NCBI RefSeq assembly: GCF_900343145.1 | Contig: NZ_LT996886.1 | Coordinates: 1,426,001 to 1,490,000 of the forward strand | Direction of reading: 5' to 3' | Origin: Tessaracoccus timonensis | GTDB lineage: Bacteria > Actinomycetota > Actinomycetes > Propionibacteriales > Propionibacteriaceae | Length of the DNA: 64,000 bases | Shown here: one piece after another, positions 42,375 to 51,442 of the stretch | How the letters are laid out: the number at the start of each line of letters is the position of its first letter | Position numbering within the stretch: position 1 is the stretch's first letter | Notes under the pieces: generated by a model | Databases searched by the model: none | What the model saw: the letters and a program-made list of their open reading frames with translations, nothing else | What the model was told of the DNA's origin: nothing | Made by a program: the position numbers and the translations under genes

Positions 42375-42635
42375 ATGTCTGATGTATCCGTGAAGGAACT
42401 TCAAGAGCAGGTGCAGGCACTCACCGAGCGTCTGGCCTCCGTGGAGGCGCAGCTCGCTGCTCTGAATTCCGACAAGAAGATCCCCGAGGAGCACCTCGTG
42501 GTGATTGGCGCCGCGATTGCGGCGTACATGGGCCACAAGGCCAAGGTGCGTGCGGTGCGCTTCCGTCACCAGGAGAGCTGGGCGGCAGCAGCGCGTGGGC
42601 GTGTGCACAACCGTTCCGTACCCCACATTCGTTGA
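42375..42635 (+). CDS. small transcarboxylase-operon protein
   Basis: 86 residues from ATG 42375. The first ~35 form a heptad-rich helix ('VKELQEQVQALTERLASVEA', coiled-coil-like). The rest reads 'PEEHLVVIGAAIAAYMGHKA', then Arg/His-rich 'RFRHQESWAAAARGRVHN'. Similar short 'AAV(A)AYLGK...WA..GR' proteins sit in biotin-dependent decarboxylase operons of other bacteria (my recollection of the family), probably as an assembly or accessory (epsilon/gamma-like) subunit. The position between the 12S and 1.3S genes, with tight spacing, supports a structural role in the complex. Not essential for the known transcarboxylase reaction, so the role is inferred. Confidence 0.75.
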   Translation: MSDVSVKELQEQVQALTERLASVEAQLAALNSDKKIPEEHLVVIGAAIAAYMGHKAKVRAVRFRHQESWAAAARGRVHNRSVPHIR

Positions 42636-42652
42636 CAGTCCGAGAGTAGGCA

Positions 42653-43021
42653 ATGATGAAGTTGAAGGTGACCGTCGACAAGACGGAGTACGAGATCGAC
42701 GTCGAGGTGCAGGAAGAGGAGCGCCAGGGATTGGGGCCGGTGGTCATCGGCGTCAATGGTGGCTCGAACCCCATCCCCACCAAGGCATCGATGCCCGCGT
42801 CGAGCGCGAGCGCCATTACCGCGCCGCTCGCCGGTTCGGTGAGCCGCATCCTGGTGGAGGAAGGCCAGGAAGTCGAGGCCGGCACCGTCGTGCTGGTGCT
42901 CGAGGCAATGAAGATGGAGACCGAGATCACGGCGCCCAAGGCCGCCAAGATCGAGACCATCCTCGTGGAGAAGGGCGACGCGGTCCAGGGCGGCCAGGCC
43001 CTCATCGCAATGGCCGACTGA
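42653..43021 (+). CDS. methylmalonyl-CoA carboxytransferase 1.3S (biotinyl) subunit
   Basis: 122 residues (42656 is an alternative start giving '[18 protein letters not shown]', as in the Propionibacterium protein). A flexible Pro/Ala/Ser linker separates the N-terminal strand from the biotinyl domain '[20 protein letters not shown]'. The biotin-accepting lysine is Lys87 in '[10 protein letters not shown]'. It carries the carboxyl group between the 12S and 5S active sites. Last gene of the operon and followed after 20 bp by a 54-bp perfect palindrome. Confidence 0.95.
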   Translation: MMKLKVTVDKTEYEIDVEVQEEERQGLGPVVIGVNGGSNPIPTKASMPASSASAITAPLAGSVSRILVEEGQEVEAGTVVLVLEAMKMETEITAPKAAKIETILVEKGDAVQGGQALIAMAD

Positions 43022-43041
43022 CCCGTCGCAGTTCGATCTGA

Positions 43042-43095
43042 CGATAAAGAATGCGGGAACCCACCTATATAGGTGGGTTCCCGCATTCTTTATCG
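43042..43095 (+). terminator. 54-bp perfect palindrome after the transcarboxylase operon
   Basis: 43042-43068 and 43069-43095 are exact reverse complements with no spacer. A central 'tatata' forms the loop and the AT-rich ends (cgataaag / ctttatcg) supply a U-containing tail. The stem shares 'gaatgc', 'ggaacccacc' and the 'ataa' start with the hairpin behind pyc at 17796. Confidence 0.8.
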
Positions 43096-43096
43096 G

Positions 43097-43257
43097 TGGG
43101 TTTCGATACGCCGCCTGCGGCGGCTACTCAACCATCGGTGCCGCCCGCCGGTCCGGTCATCGAGTGCCAGGTCCCGATCATCGAGTGCCCGCCTCCGGTC
43201 GTCGAGTGCTCGGTCCCGATCATCGAGTAGGGCCGAAGGCCCGTATCGAGATGCATA
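43097..43257. repeat. REP-like palindromes and degenerate half-copies
   Basis: A full copy at 43100-43140 is followed by four short 'ggtc(g/a)tcgagtgc' or 'atcatcgagtg' half-units spaced about 17-21 bp (43158-43225), then a full reverse-orientation copy ending at 43255. The half-units look like partial copies expanded in tandem. Confidence 0.8.
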
Positions 43258-43310
43258 CCCAGCTACCCGCTCAGACGATTAGCTAGCATAGGCTCCGGAA
43301 CGGAGGCCCG

Positions 43311-44759
43311 ATGAGCTACGACGAGGACGAACCGACACAGCCGCTTTCGCTGGACGAGCTGCGCCAGGAGATGAGCGGCAAACGCCGCGAGGAGCCCGTC
43401 GATCCTGACGGCCACGGAACCCTCCCAGCTCCCAACCCGCGCGCTCCAGTCGACCGAGCCGACGTGATCGGCGAAGGCGCGAAGGCGTTCGCAGCGTGGT
43501 GCGGGCGGTTCCTACTCATGGCTGCCGCGATCGCCCTCACCTTCTGGACGTTGGGTCAGGTGCGCGAGGCGCTCATCCCACTGCTGTTCGCGTTACTCGT
43601 TGCGTCGGTGCTGTATCCCGTCGTGAGCGGTCTTCGTCGTATCGGCGTACCCCACGGCATCGGTGCTTTGGTGAGCCTGCTGCTCGGTGCAGGACTCATT
43701 GGTGGCCTGGTGAGCTTGATCGCGCCGAGCGTCGTGAGCCAGTGGCCGGTGCTCGCCGATCAAACGGTGAAGGGCATCCGTAAGGTACAGAACTGGGCGT
43801 CGGGTCCGCCGCTGAACATCCACGACGAACAGCTCAATAAGTACCTAGGTCAGCTCACCGACTGGTTGCAGGGGCATTCTGAAGATCTCGTGAGCATTGC
43901 GCTCAATGTGAGCGGCAGCGTATCCAGCGGCCTCGTCACACTGGCTATGACGCTCGTGATCGTGTTCTTCATGCTGAAGGACGGACACAAGTTCGTGGGT
44001 TGGGCGCGCTCGGTCGTCGGGCGACGCGGCGGCTTCCACGTCTCCGAACTGTTCACGCGCCTGTGGAACACCCTGTCGGGGTACATCCGCACGCAGGCGA
44101 TTGTCTCCATGGTCGATGCCGTGTTCATCGGCGGCGGCTTGTGGCTGATGAAAGTGCCACTCGCGTTCCCCATCGCCGTGCTCACGTTCATGGCCGGATT
44201 CATTCCCATCGTTGGCGCTGTCACCGCAGGCGGTGTCGCCGTGCTCGTCGCGTTGGTGACGGGCGACGTCGTGCAGGCGCTTCTGGTTCTCGGCCTCGTC
44301 ATCTTGGTGCAGCAGCTGGAGGGCAATATCTTGCAGCCCGTGCTGCAGTCTCGCGTGATGGAGCTGCACCCCGTCGTGATCATCCTGGCTGTGTTGTTGG
44401 GCGGTGGCTGGTTTGGCATCATCGGCGCCTTCCTGGCCGTGCCGGTGGCGGCGGCCAGCGCCGTCGTGTTGCGCTATCTGGGTGACATGATCGACCTTAG
44501 AACCGGCGAGCGCGTTGCCAGCGATATCGATTGGGCCACGGACGACGGGCACGTCGTCGGGGGTGAATCGGAGAAGTCAGCCCGGTTTTTCCAAGACCTG
44601 GTGCTCCGCCGAGTGCGCTCCTCCCACGACCACGACAGCGATGCGGATCAGCCTCCCGGCGCAGTGGATGAGGAAGACTCCCGCAACCCGGTGACGTCGG
44701 TGTTCCGCAAGCTCAAGCGCCGAGGGAAGTACCACGACGACGAGGCGCCGTCGGAGTAA
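43311..44759 (+). CDS. AI-2E family (PerM-type) membrane protein
   Basis: 482 residues. An acidic cytoplasmic N-terminus (~60 aa), then about eight TM helices with the family marks 'LLFALLVASVLYPVVSGLRR', 'VIVFFMLKDGHKFVGWAR', 'IRTQAIVSMVDAVFIGGGLW', 'AFPIAVLTFMAGFIPIVGA' and 'QQLEGNILQPVLQSRVMELH'. A long charged C-terminal tail follows (from ~residue 395). The family includes autoinducer-2 exporters and Na+/H+ antiporters, so the substrate here is not predictable. 'ggaggcccg' precedes the ATG; CATAGGCT upstream may be the -10. Confidence 0.87.
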   Translation: MSYDEDEPTQPLSLDELRQEMSGKRREEPVDPDGHGTLPAPNPRAPVDRADVIGEGAKAFAAWCGRFLLMAAAIALTFWTLGQVREALIPLLFALLVASVLYPVVSGLRRIGVPHGIGALVSLLLGAGLIGGLVSLIAPSVVSQWPVLADQTVKGIRKVQNWASGPPLNIHDEQLNKYLGQLTDWLQGHSEDLVSIALNVSGSVSSGLVTLAMTLVIVFFMLKDGHKFVGWARSVVGRRGGFHVSELFTRLWNTLSGYIRTQAIVSMVDAVFIGGGLWLMKVPLAFPIAVLTFMAGFIPIVGAVTAGGVAVLVALVTGDVVQALLVLGLVILVQQLEGNILQPVLQSRVMELHPVVIILAVLLGGGWFGIIGAFLAVPVAAASAVVLRYLGDMIDLRTGERVASDIDWATDDGHVVGGESEKSARFFQDLVLRRVRSSHDHDSDADQPPGAVDEEDSRNPVTSVFRKLKRRGKYHDDEAPSE

Positions 44760-44771
44760 CGAAATAGCGCG

Positions 44772-45506
44772 CTACTGGGCGACGCGATGCATCTTGTGCT
44801 TCGCCTGGGCGCGCGGCCGGATGGTCAGGCGGTCGACGTTCACATGGTGAGGTCGAGTGACCATCCAGCAAATGGCGTCGGCGATGTCTTCCGCAACCAG
44901 CGGGCCAGGCACGCCTTCATACACCTTCGCGGCGCGGTCGGCGTCGCCCTCAAAACGGGTGAGCGAGAATTCGTCGGTGGCGACGAGGCCGGGCGCAATC
45001 TCGGTGATGCGCACGTCGGTGTCCACGAGTTCCAGCCGCATGGATTCCACCATCGAGCGCTCCGCAGCCTTCGCGCCGCAGTACCCGGCGCCGCCCTCGT
45101 AGCCGGCATCGGCGGCGATCGAGGTGACGAACACGACGATGCCCGTCGCCGTCGTGAGCGCAGGCAGGAGCGCTTGGGTGACGCGCGCGGTGCCGAGCAC
45201 GTTCGTGGCGTACATGCGTTCCCAGAGCTCCAGGCGCGCCTCGCCGACATTTTCGAGGCCGAGCGCGCCGCCAGCGTTGTTGACCAGTACGTCGAGGGAA
45301 TCCCCGACGGCCTCCGCGAGGCGGGCCACGTCGTCGGGGTTGGTGATGTCGCAGGGGAATGCGATGCCGTCGATCTCGCTCGCCAGAGCCTCGACGCGCT
45401 CAGCTCGCCTGGCCACGCACATCACCTTGTGGCCGTGCTGCGCGAGCAGCCGCGCGGTTGCCGCGCCGATACCTGAACTTGCCCCTGTCACTACTGCTGT
45501 CTTCAT
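44772..45506 (-). CDS. short-chain dehydrogenase/reductase
   Basis: 244 residues, classical SDR. Nucleotide site 'TGASSGIGAATARLL', 'NNAGGALGL', catalytic Ser in 'VVFVTSIAADAGYEGG', Tyr/Lys in 'GYCGAKAAERSM', and 'IAPGLVATDEFSLTRF'. Resembles YdfG-like serine/3-hydroxy acid dehydrogenases, although the substrate is open. The Asp/Arg after strand 2 ('CVARRAER') suggests NADP preference. It is convergent with the AI-2E gene and separated from gpmA by two 74-bp hairpin elements. Confidence 0.88.
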   Translation of the reverse strand: MKTAVVTGASSGIGAATARLLAQHGHKVMCVARRAERVEALASEIDGIAFPCDITNPDDVARLAEAVGDSLDVLVNNAGGALGLENVGEARLELWERMYATNVLGTARVTQALLPALTTATGIVVFVTSIAADAGYEGGAGYCGAKAAERSMVESMRLELVDTDVRITEIAPGLVATDEFSLTRFEGDADRAAKVYEGVPGPLVAEDIADAICWMVTRPHHVNVDRLTIRPRAQAKHKMHRVAQ

Positions 45507-45556
45507 ACCGCAAGCCTACGCGGTGAGCAGTGCTGAAGCAGCGACCACCTGAAAAT

Positions 45557-45630
45557 GACCGTTATCCTCCACGCCCGAAGAAAATCTGGTTTTTGAGGGG
45601 GCTCGCGGCTTCTCGTGGAGGATAACGGTC
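45557..45630 (-). repeat. 74-bp hairpin element, copy 3
   Basis: 16-bp arms identical to copies 1 and 2 (45557-45572, 45615-45630) around 42 nt. On the - strand the interior reads 'gagaagc'-'cgcgag'-'ccccc'-N16-'cttcg'-'ggc'. 50 bp upstream of the SDR start. Confidence 0.92.
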
Positions 45631-45716
45631 GAAATTTTGAGAGTGCCGGCCGGCGGAGTTCCCCACCGTCGCTGAACCCCCGCCGGCATGTGCGCCCCGG
45701 GGTACCGCAAAAAAGT

Positions 45717-45790
45717 GACCGTTATCCTCCACGAGAAGCTGCACACCCCCGGATTTCGAGGATTTTGTGCAGGCGTGGAGGATAACGGTC
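45717..45790 (+). repeat. 74-bp hairpin element, copy 4
   Basis: Same 16-bp arms (45717-45732, 45775-45790). The interior in the + direction reads 'gagaagc'-'tgcac'-'accccc'-N16-'gtgca'-'ggc'. It is inverted relative to copy 3 and 23 bp after the end of gpmA. 86 bp separates copies 3 and 4. Confidence 0.92.
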
Positions 45791-45813
45791 AAAAGGCAGG
45801 TATAGCTGGAGGC

Positions 45814-46563
45814 TTACTTCTTGCCCTGGTTGGCGACGGCCTGGATGGAAGCAGCGGCGGCCTCCGGGTCGAGGTAGCGGCCGCCCTTGGTGACAGGCTT
45901 GCAAGCATCGTCGAGCTCGTACACCAGCGGAATGCCGGTGGGGATGTTGAGGCTCGAGATGTCGTCATCGGAGATCTCGTCGAGGTGCTTCACCAAGGCA
46001 CGCAGCGAGTTGCCGTGCGCGGCGACGAGCACCGTCTTGCCCGCGGTGAGATCGGGCTTGATCTCGGCCTCCCAGTAGGGGAGCATGCGGCCGACGACGT
46101 CCTTGAGACATTCGGTGAGCGGGCGCTCCGATTCAGGGATGTCGGCGTAGCGCTCATCTGAGAACTGCGAGAACTCACCGTCGGCATCGATCAGCGGCGG
46201 CGGCACGTCGTAGCTGCGGCGCCACTGCATGAACTGTTCTTCGCCGAACTGGTCGCGGATCTCAGTCTTGTTGAGGCCCTGCAGTTTGCCGTAGTGGCGC
46301 TCGTTGAGGCGCCAGGAGCGCTTCACGGGAATCCAGTGACGATCAGCGTTGTCGAGGGCGATGTTGGCGGTCTTGATGGCGCGGCGCAGCAGCGAAGTGT
46401 GCACCACGTCGGGCAGGATGCCCTCGTCCTTCAGGAGCTTGCCGCCGCGCTCGGCTTCGGCGAGGCCCTTCTCGTTGAGGTCGACGTCCACCCAGCCGGT
46501 GAACAGGTTCTTGGCGTTCCATTCGCTCTCGCCGTGGCGGAGCAGGATCAGCGTGTTAGTCAT
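45814..46563 (-). CDS. gpmA: 2,3-bisphosphoglycerate-dependent phosphoglycerate mutase
   Basis: 249 residues. '[20 protein letters not shown]' holds the phosphorylated His, and '[12 protein letters not shown]', '[17 protein letters not shown]' and '[18 protein letters not shown]' complete the dPGM active site. It interconverts 3- and 2-phosphoglycerate in glycolysis and gluconeogenesis. The gpm-senX3-regX3 neighbourhood is conserved in Actinobacteria; here phoU intervenes and points the same way as gpmA. Confidence 0.96.
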   Translation of the reverse strand: MTNTLILLRHGESEWNAKNLFTGWVDVDLNEKGLAEAERGGKLLKDEGILPDVVHTSLLRRAIKTANIALDNADRHWIPVKRSWRLNERHYGKLQGLNKTEIRDQFGEEQFMQWRRSYDVPPPLIDADGEFSQFSDERYADIPESERPLTECLKDVVGRMLPYWEAEIKPDLTAGKTVLVAAHGNSLRALVKHLDEISDDDISSLNIPTGIPLVYELDDACKPVTKGGRYLDPEAAAASIQAVANQGKK

Positions 46564-46589
46564 AGTTTCACCCTACCCGCCCATGCGAG

Positions 46590-46623
46590 ACGCCCGCATC
46601 ACCAGGTGGGTGTATGCGGGCGT
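46590..46623 (-). terminator. hairpin ending phoU
   Basis: 10-bp perfect stem (46590-46599, 46614-46623) with a 14-nt loop, 16 bp after the phoU stop and before gpmA on the same strand. Confidence 0.55.
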
Positions 46624-46639
46624 TGCAACGATTGAAGCA

Positions 46640-47305
46640 TCAGGCATTCGGCCAGTCTTCGCCCTCCGGGACCTCGCCGGTGATGAGGTAGATGGTGCGA
46701 CGGCCCACCGCGACGGCGTGGTCGGCGAAACGCTCGTAGTAACGGCCGATGAGCGCGACATCCACAGCAGCGGCGATACCGTCATTCCAGTTCTCGTCGA
46801 GCAGGACGTTGAAGTGTTCACGACGAAGGTCGTCCATCTTGGTGTCGATGTCGGCCAGGCCGTAGGCCTCTTGGGCGTCGCGGTTGGCGAGGGCCTCGCG
46901 CGCCACGTCGATCATCTTCAGCGCGATCTCGCTCATGGAGCGGAAGTTGGGTTCGAGGCTTGCCGGCACCGCTTTGTTGGGGTAGCGGAGGCGGGCAATC
47001 TTCGCGATGTGCGCGGCGAGGTCGCCCATGCGAGCGAGCTCGAAGACCATTCGGATGGCGGACACGACGGTACGCAGCTCGCCGGCGACGGGGGCCTGCA
47101 GGGCGAGCAGGGACAGGCATTCGTATTCGAGCTTCTCGTGCAGCTGATCGAGCTCAGCATCGTTGCTAATGACGGCCTCAGCGCGGTTGATGTCGGCCTC
47201 GAACAGGGCGGCAGTGCTCTCCTCGAGTGCGGTCTCAACGAGTTCCGCCATGTGGAGAAGGCTCTTCAGGAGCCCGTCGAGTTCTTCGTGGTAGCTGGTT
47301 CGCAT
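46640..47305 (-). CDS. phoU: phosphate-transport regulator PhoU
   Basis: 221 residues forming two three-helix PhoU repeats. Metal-binding acidic motifs ('EADINRAEAVISNDAELDQL', 'DIDTKMDDLRREHFNVLL') and 'RMVFELARMGDLAAHIAKIA' are typical. PhoU damps signalling from the Pst transporter to the SenX3/PhoR kinase when phosphate is plentiful. It is divergent from senX3 across a 177-bp gap that holds a PHO-box-like site. Confidence 0.95.
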   Translation of the reverse strand: MRTSYHEELDGLLKSLLHMAELVETALEESTAALFEADINRAEAVISNDAELDQLHEKLEYECLSLLALQAPVAGELRTVVSAIRMVFELARMGDLAAHIAKIARLRYPNKAVPASLEPNFRSMSEIALKMIDVAREALANRDAQEAYGLADIDTKMDDLRREHFNVLLDENWNDGIAAAVDVALIGRYYERFADHAVAVGRRTIYLITGEVPEGEDWPNA

Positions 47306-47401
47306 GGCATCTCCTTGGTTGACGTACTCAATGCTATGGGCTGAATGAAGTCTGGTGGACAGCGGTCCACGCTAGCCATCCAAGCTTCCCATTCTGGGGT
47401 G

Positions 47402-47434
47402 ACATGTTGAACAGTGTGTGAACGGTTGGTGACG
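47402..47434 (-). promoter_or_regulatory. PHO-box-like direct repeats (RegX3/PhoP-type site)
   Basis: On the - strand, 11-nt units read CGTCACCAACC, GTTCACACACT, GTTCAACATGT. The two GTTCA units are exactly 11 nt apart, as in actinobacterial PHO boxes. The site is 36 bp upstream of the senX3 -10 and in the shared phoU/senX3 gap, consistent with autoregulation by RegX3 (inference). Confidence 0.55.
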
Positions 47435-47469
47435 GATTTGGGTGCATTCGACGGGCAGTGGCAGAGCAC

Positions 47470-47475
47470 TAGACT
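47470..47475 (+). promoter_or_regulatory. -10 element of senX3, leaderless arrangement
   Basis: TAGACT ends 7 nt before the ATG at 47483, with no Shine-Dalgarno between. Confidence 0.5.
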
Positions 47476-47482
47476 CATTGCC

Positions 47483-48633
47483 ATGTCGTACGTTGGCGCT
47501 GGCTTGGTGGGGGCGGCCTTGGCGTTGCTGCTCGCCGGAGCGGTGGTGGCGCTGGTGTGGGCGTCTCGTCGACGCACTATTGCGCTCGCGCAAAACAATC
47601 CGACGATCGACCCGCTCGTCGAGCGCCTCATTGCGCAGTTGCCCATTGGGGCGGCCGTAGTTGGTCCTCACGACGAGCTCCTCGGGCACAACGAGGCTGC
47701 GGTGCATATTTCGCTGGTGAAAGGCACCCGGCTGGGTTACAAACAACTGCTCGAGCAGGCGCGGGATGTGCGGCAGTCTGGCTCGGAGTTTTCTGGCGAC
47801 ATCAGCCGGGAGGCGATTCCGGGCGAGCCGCCGCTGTCGCTCACGGTGTCGATCAGTCAGCTCGACGAGGATCAGTTGCTGGTGCTGGGGTCTGATAACG
47901 CCCAGTCCCGTCGGGTGGAGGCGATCCGTCGGGATTTTGTGGCGAACGTCTCGCACGAGTTGAAGACGCCCATCGGCGCGATCGGGGTGCTCGCGGAGGC
48001 GGTGGAGGCCGCGAAGGACGACCCGGCGGCCGTCGAGCGTTTCTCCGTGCGTCTGCAGCGTGAGACGAAACGCCTGTCGGAGTTGGTATCGCAGATCATC
48101 AACTTGTCGCGGTTGCAGTCGGCGGCGCCCAACATCGCGCATGAGCCGGTGTCGCTGGTCGACGTTGTCGAGGATGCCATCAGCAATTGCCGCGAATCTG
48201 CGGAAGATCGACGGGTGCAGATCATCGTCGGTGATCTGCAGGATGTCATGATCGCTGGTGACAAGTGGGAGCTCACCGACGCCGTCACCAACCTGGTGCA
48301 AAACGCCATCAACTACTCCGATCAGGGAGCGCGGGTGGCGGTGAGCATCACCGCGAAGCATGACAACGGTGAGGAAGTCGTCGAGGTGAAGGTGTCTGAC
48401 AACGGCATTGGCATCTCGAAGGAAGACCAGGAGCGGATTTTCGAGCGCTTCTACCGAGTCGATTACGGCCGCAGCCGATCTACCGGCGGCACCGGGCTCG
48501 GGCTCTCGATCGTTCGCCACATCGTCATGGCACACGGGGGAACCATTACAGTGTGGTCGAACCTGGGGCAAGGCTCCACGTTCACGCTGCGGTTTCCCGT
48601 CCCGAGTGATCTGAAAGGTGAAGGACAAGATCA

Positions 48634-48637
<4 letters not shown>
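47483..48637 (+). CDS. senX3: sensor histidine kinase SenX3
   Basis: 384 residues from ATG 47483. One N-terminal TM region (residues 4-27), a degenerate PAS domain (~50-140), HisKA dimerisation with phospho-acceptor His158 in 'FVANVSHELKTPIGAI', and HATPase with N-box 'NLVQNAINYS', G1 'VSDNGIGISKEDQERIFERF' and G2 'GGTGLGLSIVRHI'. It senses phosphate limitation via Pst/PhoU and phosphorylates RegX3. It overlaps regX3 by 4 bp. Confidence 0.94.
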
Positions 48638-49311
<674 letters not shown>

Positions 49312-49312
49312 G

Positions 49313-49343
49313 CGACGGGCTTCCCGCCGGGCGTTGCCCGTCG
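49313..49343. terminator. weak hairpin between convergent genes
   Basis: 8-bp arms 'cgacgggc'/'gcccgtcg' (49313-49320, 49336-49343) between regX3 and the convergent lipoprotein gene. No U-tract. Confidence 0.35.
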
Positions 49344-49353
49344 GCCGTGCAGG

Positions 49354-49863
49354 CTATGACTGGGTGTTCTTCCAGAGCTTTTCGAAGTCGGGGTGCGTGT
49401 TGGCGTACACCGGCACCTCGAGCTGGATGGATCCGGTGCTGAGCTCGATGACCACGCGTGCGTTGCGGCCGGGCGTGAGGCCCGGATTCTCGACGGTGAC
49501 CGGCCCGTCCTCGAAACGCGCAGCCCCGTGGGCACCCACGGTGGCCTGGAAATCGAGCTGACCGGGCTCGCCGAAGGAGCCGTCCGGCATTTCCGGCGCG
49601 TAGTGAATGGCGGTCACTTCCGTGCCGTCTACCGATGCGACGGTGCCCGCGAGCAGCCCCTTGCCCTCGTCGTCGACGACGAACAGCACGTTGCGCGCCT
49701 TCTCACTCGCGGCCGCGCCGTTGCTTTGCGTCACAGCCAGTTCGCCTTGAGCTCCAGCTGCAGGAGGCACATTCTGCTGCCACCCGGAGGCGGTGCAGCC
49801 CGTGAGAGCAATGGCAGATGCGGCGACGCAGGCCAGTGCTGCTTTCCGTACGCGAGCGAACAT
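49354..49863 (-). CDS. lipoprotein of unknown function
   Basis: 169 residues. Signal peptide with lipobox 'AIALTGCTA' (Cys near residue 23). The mature part is a beta-rich Ig-like or cupredoxin-like domain ('NVLFVVDDEGKGLLAGTV', 'VTVENPGLTPGRNARVVIEL', 'SIQLEVPVYANTHPDF'). This resembles small copper-chaperone-type or accessory surface lipoproteins in general shape, but no metal-binding Met/His cluster is present, so no function is assigned. Confidence 0.65.
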   Translation of the reverse strand: MFARVRKAALACVAASAIALTGCTASGWQQNVPPAAGAQGELAVTQSNGAAASEKARNVLFVVDDEGKGLLAGTVASVDGTEVTAIHYAPEMPDGSFGEPGQLDFQATVGAHGAARFEDGPVTVENPGLTPGRNARVVIELSTGSIQLEVPVYANTHPDFEKLWKNTQS

Positions 49864-49959
49864 GGTGCAACCTTCCGAAACGATAGGTGATGGCCGTCAT
49901 ACTAGCCGCAACGAGTAACATTCGTCGCCCCGACCGTTCGTCGCCCTTATCGAAGTGTG

Positions 49960-50165
49960 TGGCCGGGTTTCGATACGCGCCTGCGGCGCTAATCAACCAC
50001 CGGGGGCGCGCCAGGATCGATGATTGAGCCGCGGGCGGAGCCCGCGTGTCGAAAGCATCTCGGGTGTGGTTTCGATACGCCGCCTGCGGCGCTACTCAAC
50101 CATCGGGGGCGCGGGGGCGGCTACTCAACCATCGGTGGTGGTGTTCCTCGGCCGCCACATCGAGA
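49960..50165. repeat. REP-like palindromes upstream of carD
   Basis: Copies at 49966-50003 and 50068-50108, plus partial copies at 50020-50055 and 50118-50165. The 406-bp gap 49864-50269 otherwise holds only the carD promoter. Confidence 0.85.
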
Positions 50166-50235
50166 CGCAATCGCGCGGAGGGCGAACTCAATCACACTTC
50201 CCTGAGATTTGTCCAAGGAGACACGCGGAAAAGTC

Positions 50236-50244
50236 TGGTAGAAT
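50236..50244 (+). promoter_or_regulatory. extended -10 promoter of carD
   Basis: TGGTAGAAT: a TAGAAT -10 with the TGn extension, 25 bp before the ATG; 'gaaagggg' (50252-50259) serves as ribosome-binding site. No good -35 at the normal distance. Confidence 0.5.
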
Positions 50245-50269
50245 AGCCTGCGAAAGGGGCCAAAACAAT

Positions 50270-50755
50270 ATGACTTTTTCTATCGGTGAAACGGTGGTCT
50301 ACCCCAATCACGGGACGGCCGTCATCGAGGACATCGAAAACCGCACTATCAAGGGCGAAGACCGCATGTATCTCGTCCTTCGCATCATCGGACAAAACGA
50401 CCTGGTGGTTCGCGTCCCGGCATGCAACCTTGATCTCGTGGGCGTCCGCGACGTCGTCGACGAAGAGGGGCTCGAGAAGGTGTTCGATGTCCTGCGCGAT
50501 AAGAACACCGAGGAGCCGTCGAACTGGTCTCGTCGTTTCAAGGCGAACATGGAGAAGCTGCACTCCGGCAACATCTTGAAGGTCGCCGAAGTGGTCCGCG
50601 ACCTGTGGCGCCGCGACCAGGACAAGGGCCTGTCGGCTGGCGAGAAGCGGATGCTCACCAAGGCGCGCACCATTCTCGTCGAAGAAGTCGCCGTCGCGAA
50701 CAAGCTCGACAACGAGAAGGCTGAAGCCCGACTGGATGAGATTCTCGCTTCCTGA
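50270..50755 (+). CDS. carD: RNA-polymerase-binding regulator CarD
   Basis: 161 residues from ATG 50270 ('[20 protein letters not shown]'); the in-frame extension upstream is REP sequence. N-terminal Tudor-like RNAP-interaction domain (~1-60) and a C-terminal helical DNA-binding domain with the key Trp in '[20 protein letters not shown]'. In Actinobacteria CarD stabilises the open complex at rRNA and many other promoters. It lies directly before ispD-ispF, a conserved actinobacterial order. Confidence 0.96.
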   Translation: MTFSIGETVVYPNHGTAVIEDIENRTIKGEDRMYLVLRIIGQNDLVVRVPACNLDLVGVRDVVDEEGLEKVFDVLRDKNTEEPSNWSRRFKANMEKLHSGNILKVAEVVRDLWRRDQDKGLSAGEKRMLTKARTILVEEVAVANKLDNEKAEARLDEILAS

Positions 50756-50756
50756 G

Positions 50757-51440
50757 ATGACCAACCGCAGCGTGCAACCGGTCGCCGCCATCGTGGTGGC
50801 GGCCGGTTCTGGTTCTAGGCTCGGCCATGAACTGCCGAAGGCGCTTGTCGATGTCGGTGGGGTGCCGATGGTGCGACGATCCGTCGACGTCCTGCGTAGC
50901 GCAGGCGTGGGGCAGATCGTCGTCGTGGCCCATCCGGGGTACCTCGACGAATTCCGCGCCGCGCTGCTTGGGGTCGATGAGCTCACCATTGTGTCCGGCG
51001 GCGCTGAGCGCGACGAATCGGTGCGTAACGGACTGGGCGAGGTGGACGCCCCCGTCGTGTTGGTGCACGACGCGGCCCGCCCGCTCGTTCCGGTTCGCGT
51101 CGTGGAGTCCGTGATGCAGGCTGTGGCCTCGGGCGCTCAGGCGGTCATCCCAGTCGTGCCTGTCATCGACTCCATCCGGCGAATACTCGACGGCGGCAGC
51201 GCCGTCGTCGACCGCGCAGAGCTTAGGGCCATCCAAACCCCACAAGGGTTCGTCACCGACGTGCTGCGCGCCGGGCATCGCCACGTTCAGGAGCACGGCG
51301 TCGCGGTGACCGACGACGCGTCAGCTTGTGAGCTCGTCGGTGCGCCGATTACTTTCGTCGAAGGAGATCGCGAGGCCATGAAAATCACGGAGCCGCTCGA
51401 CCTCGTGCTGGCCGAGGCAATGTGGCGGGCAAGGAGCTGA
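50757..51440 (+). CDS. ispD: 2-C-methyl-D-erythritol 4-phosphate cytidylyltransferase
   Basis: 227 residues from ATG 50757, one base after carD; ATG 50736 (inside carD) would add seven residues. '[20 protein letters not shown]' is the CTP-binding signature; '[10 protein letters not shown]', 'IQTPQGF' and 'TDDASACE' are family marks. It makes CDP-methylerythritol in the MEP isoprenoid pathway. Coupled to ispF three bases downstream. Confidence 0.94.
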   Translation: MTNRSVQPVAAIVVAAGSGSRLGHELPKALVDVGGVPMVRRSVDVLRSAGVGQIVVVAHPGYLDEFRAALLGVDELTIVSGGAERDESVRNGLGEVDAPVVLVHDAARPLVPVRVVESVMQAVASGAQAVIPVVPVIDSIRRILDGGSAVVDRAELRAIQTPQGFVTDVLRAGHRHVQEHGVAVTDDASACELVGAPITFVEGDREAMKITEPLDLVLAEAMWRARS

Positions 51441-51442
51441 CC

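Noticed and set aside
50024..50269. 82-residue N-terminal extension of CarD
   Set aside because: Translates REP-like repeats; CarD families begin at the Tudor domain (ATG 50270).
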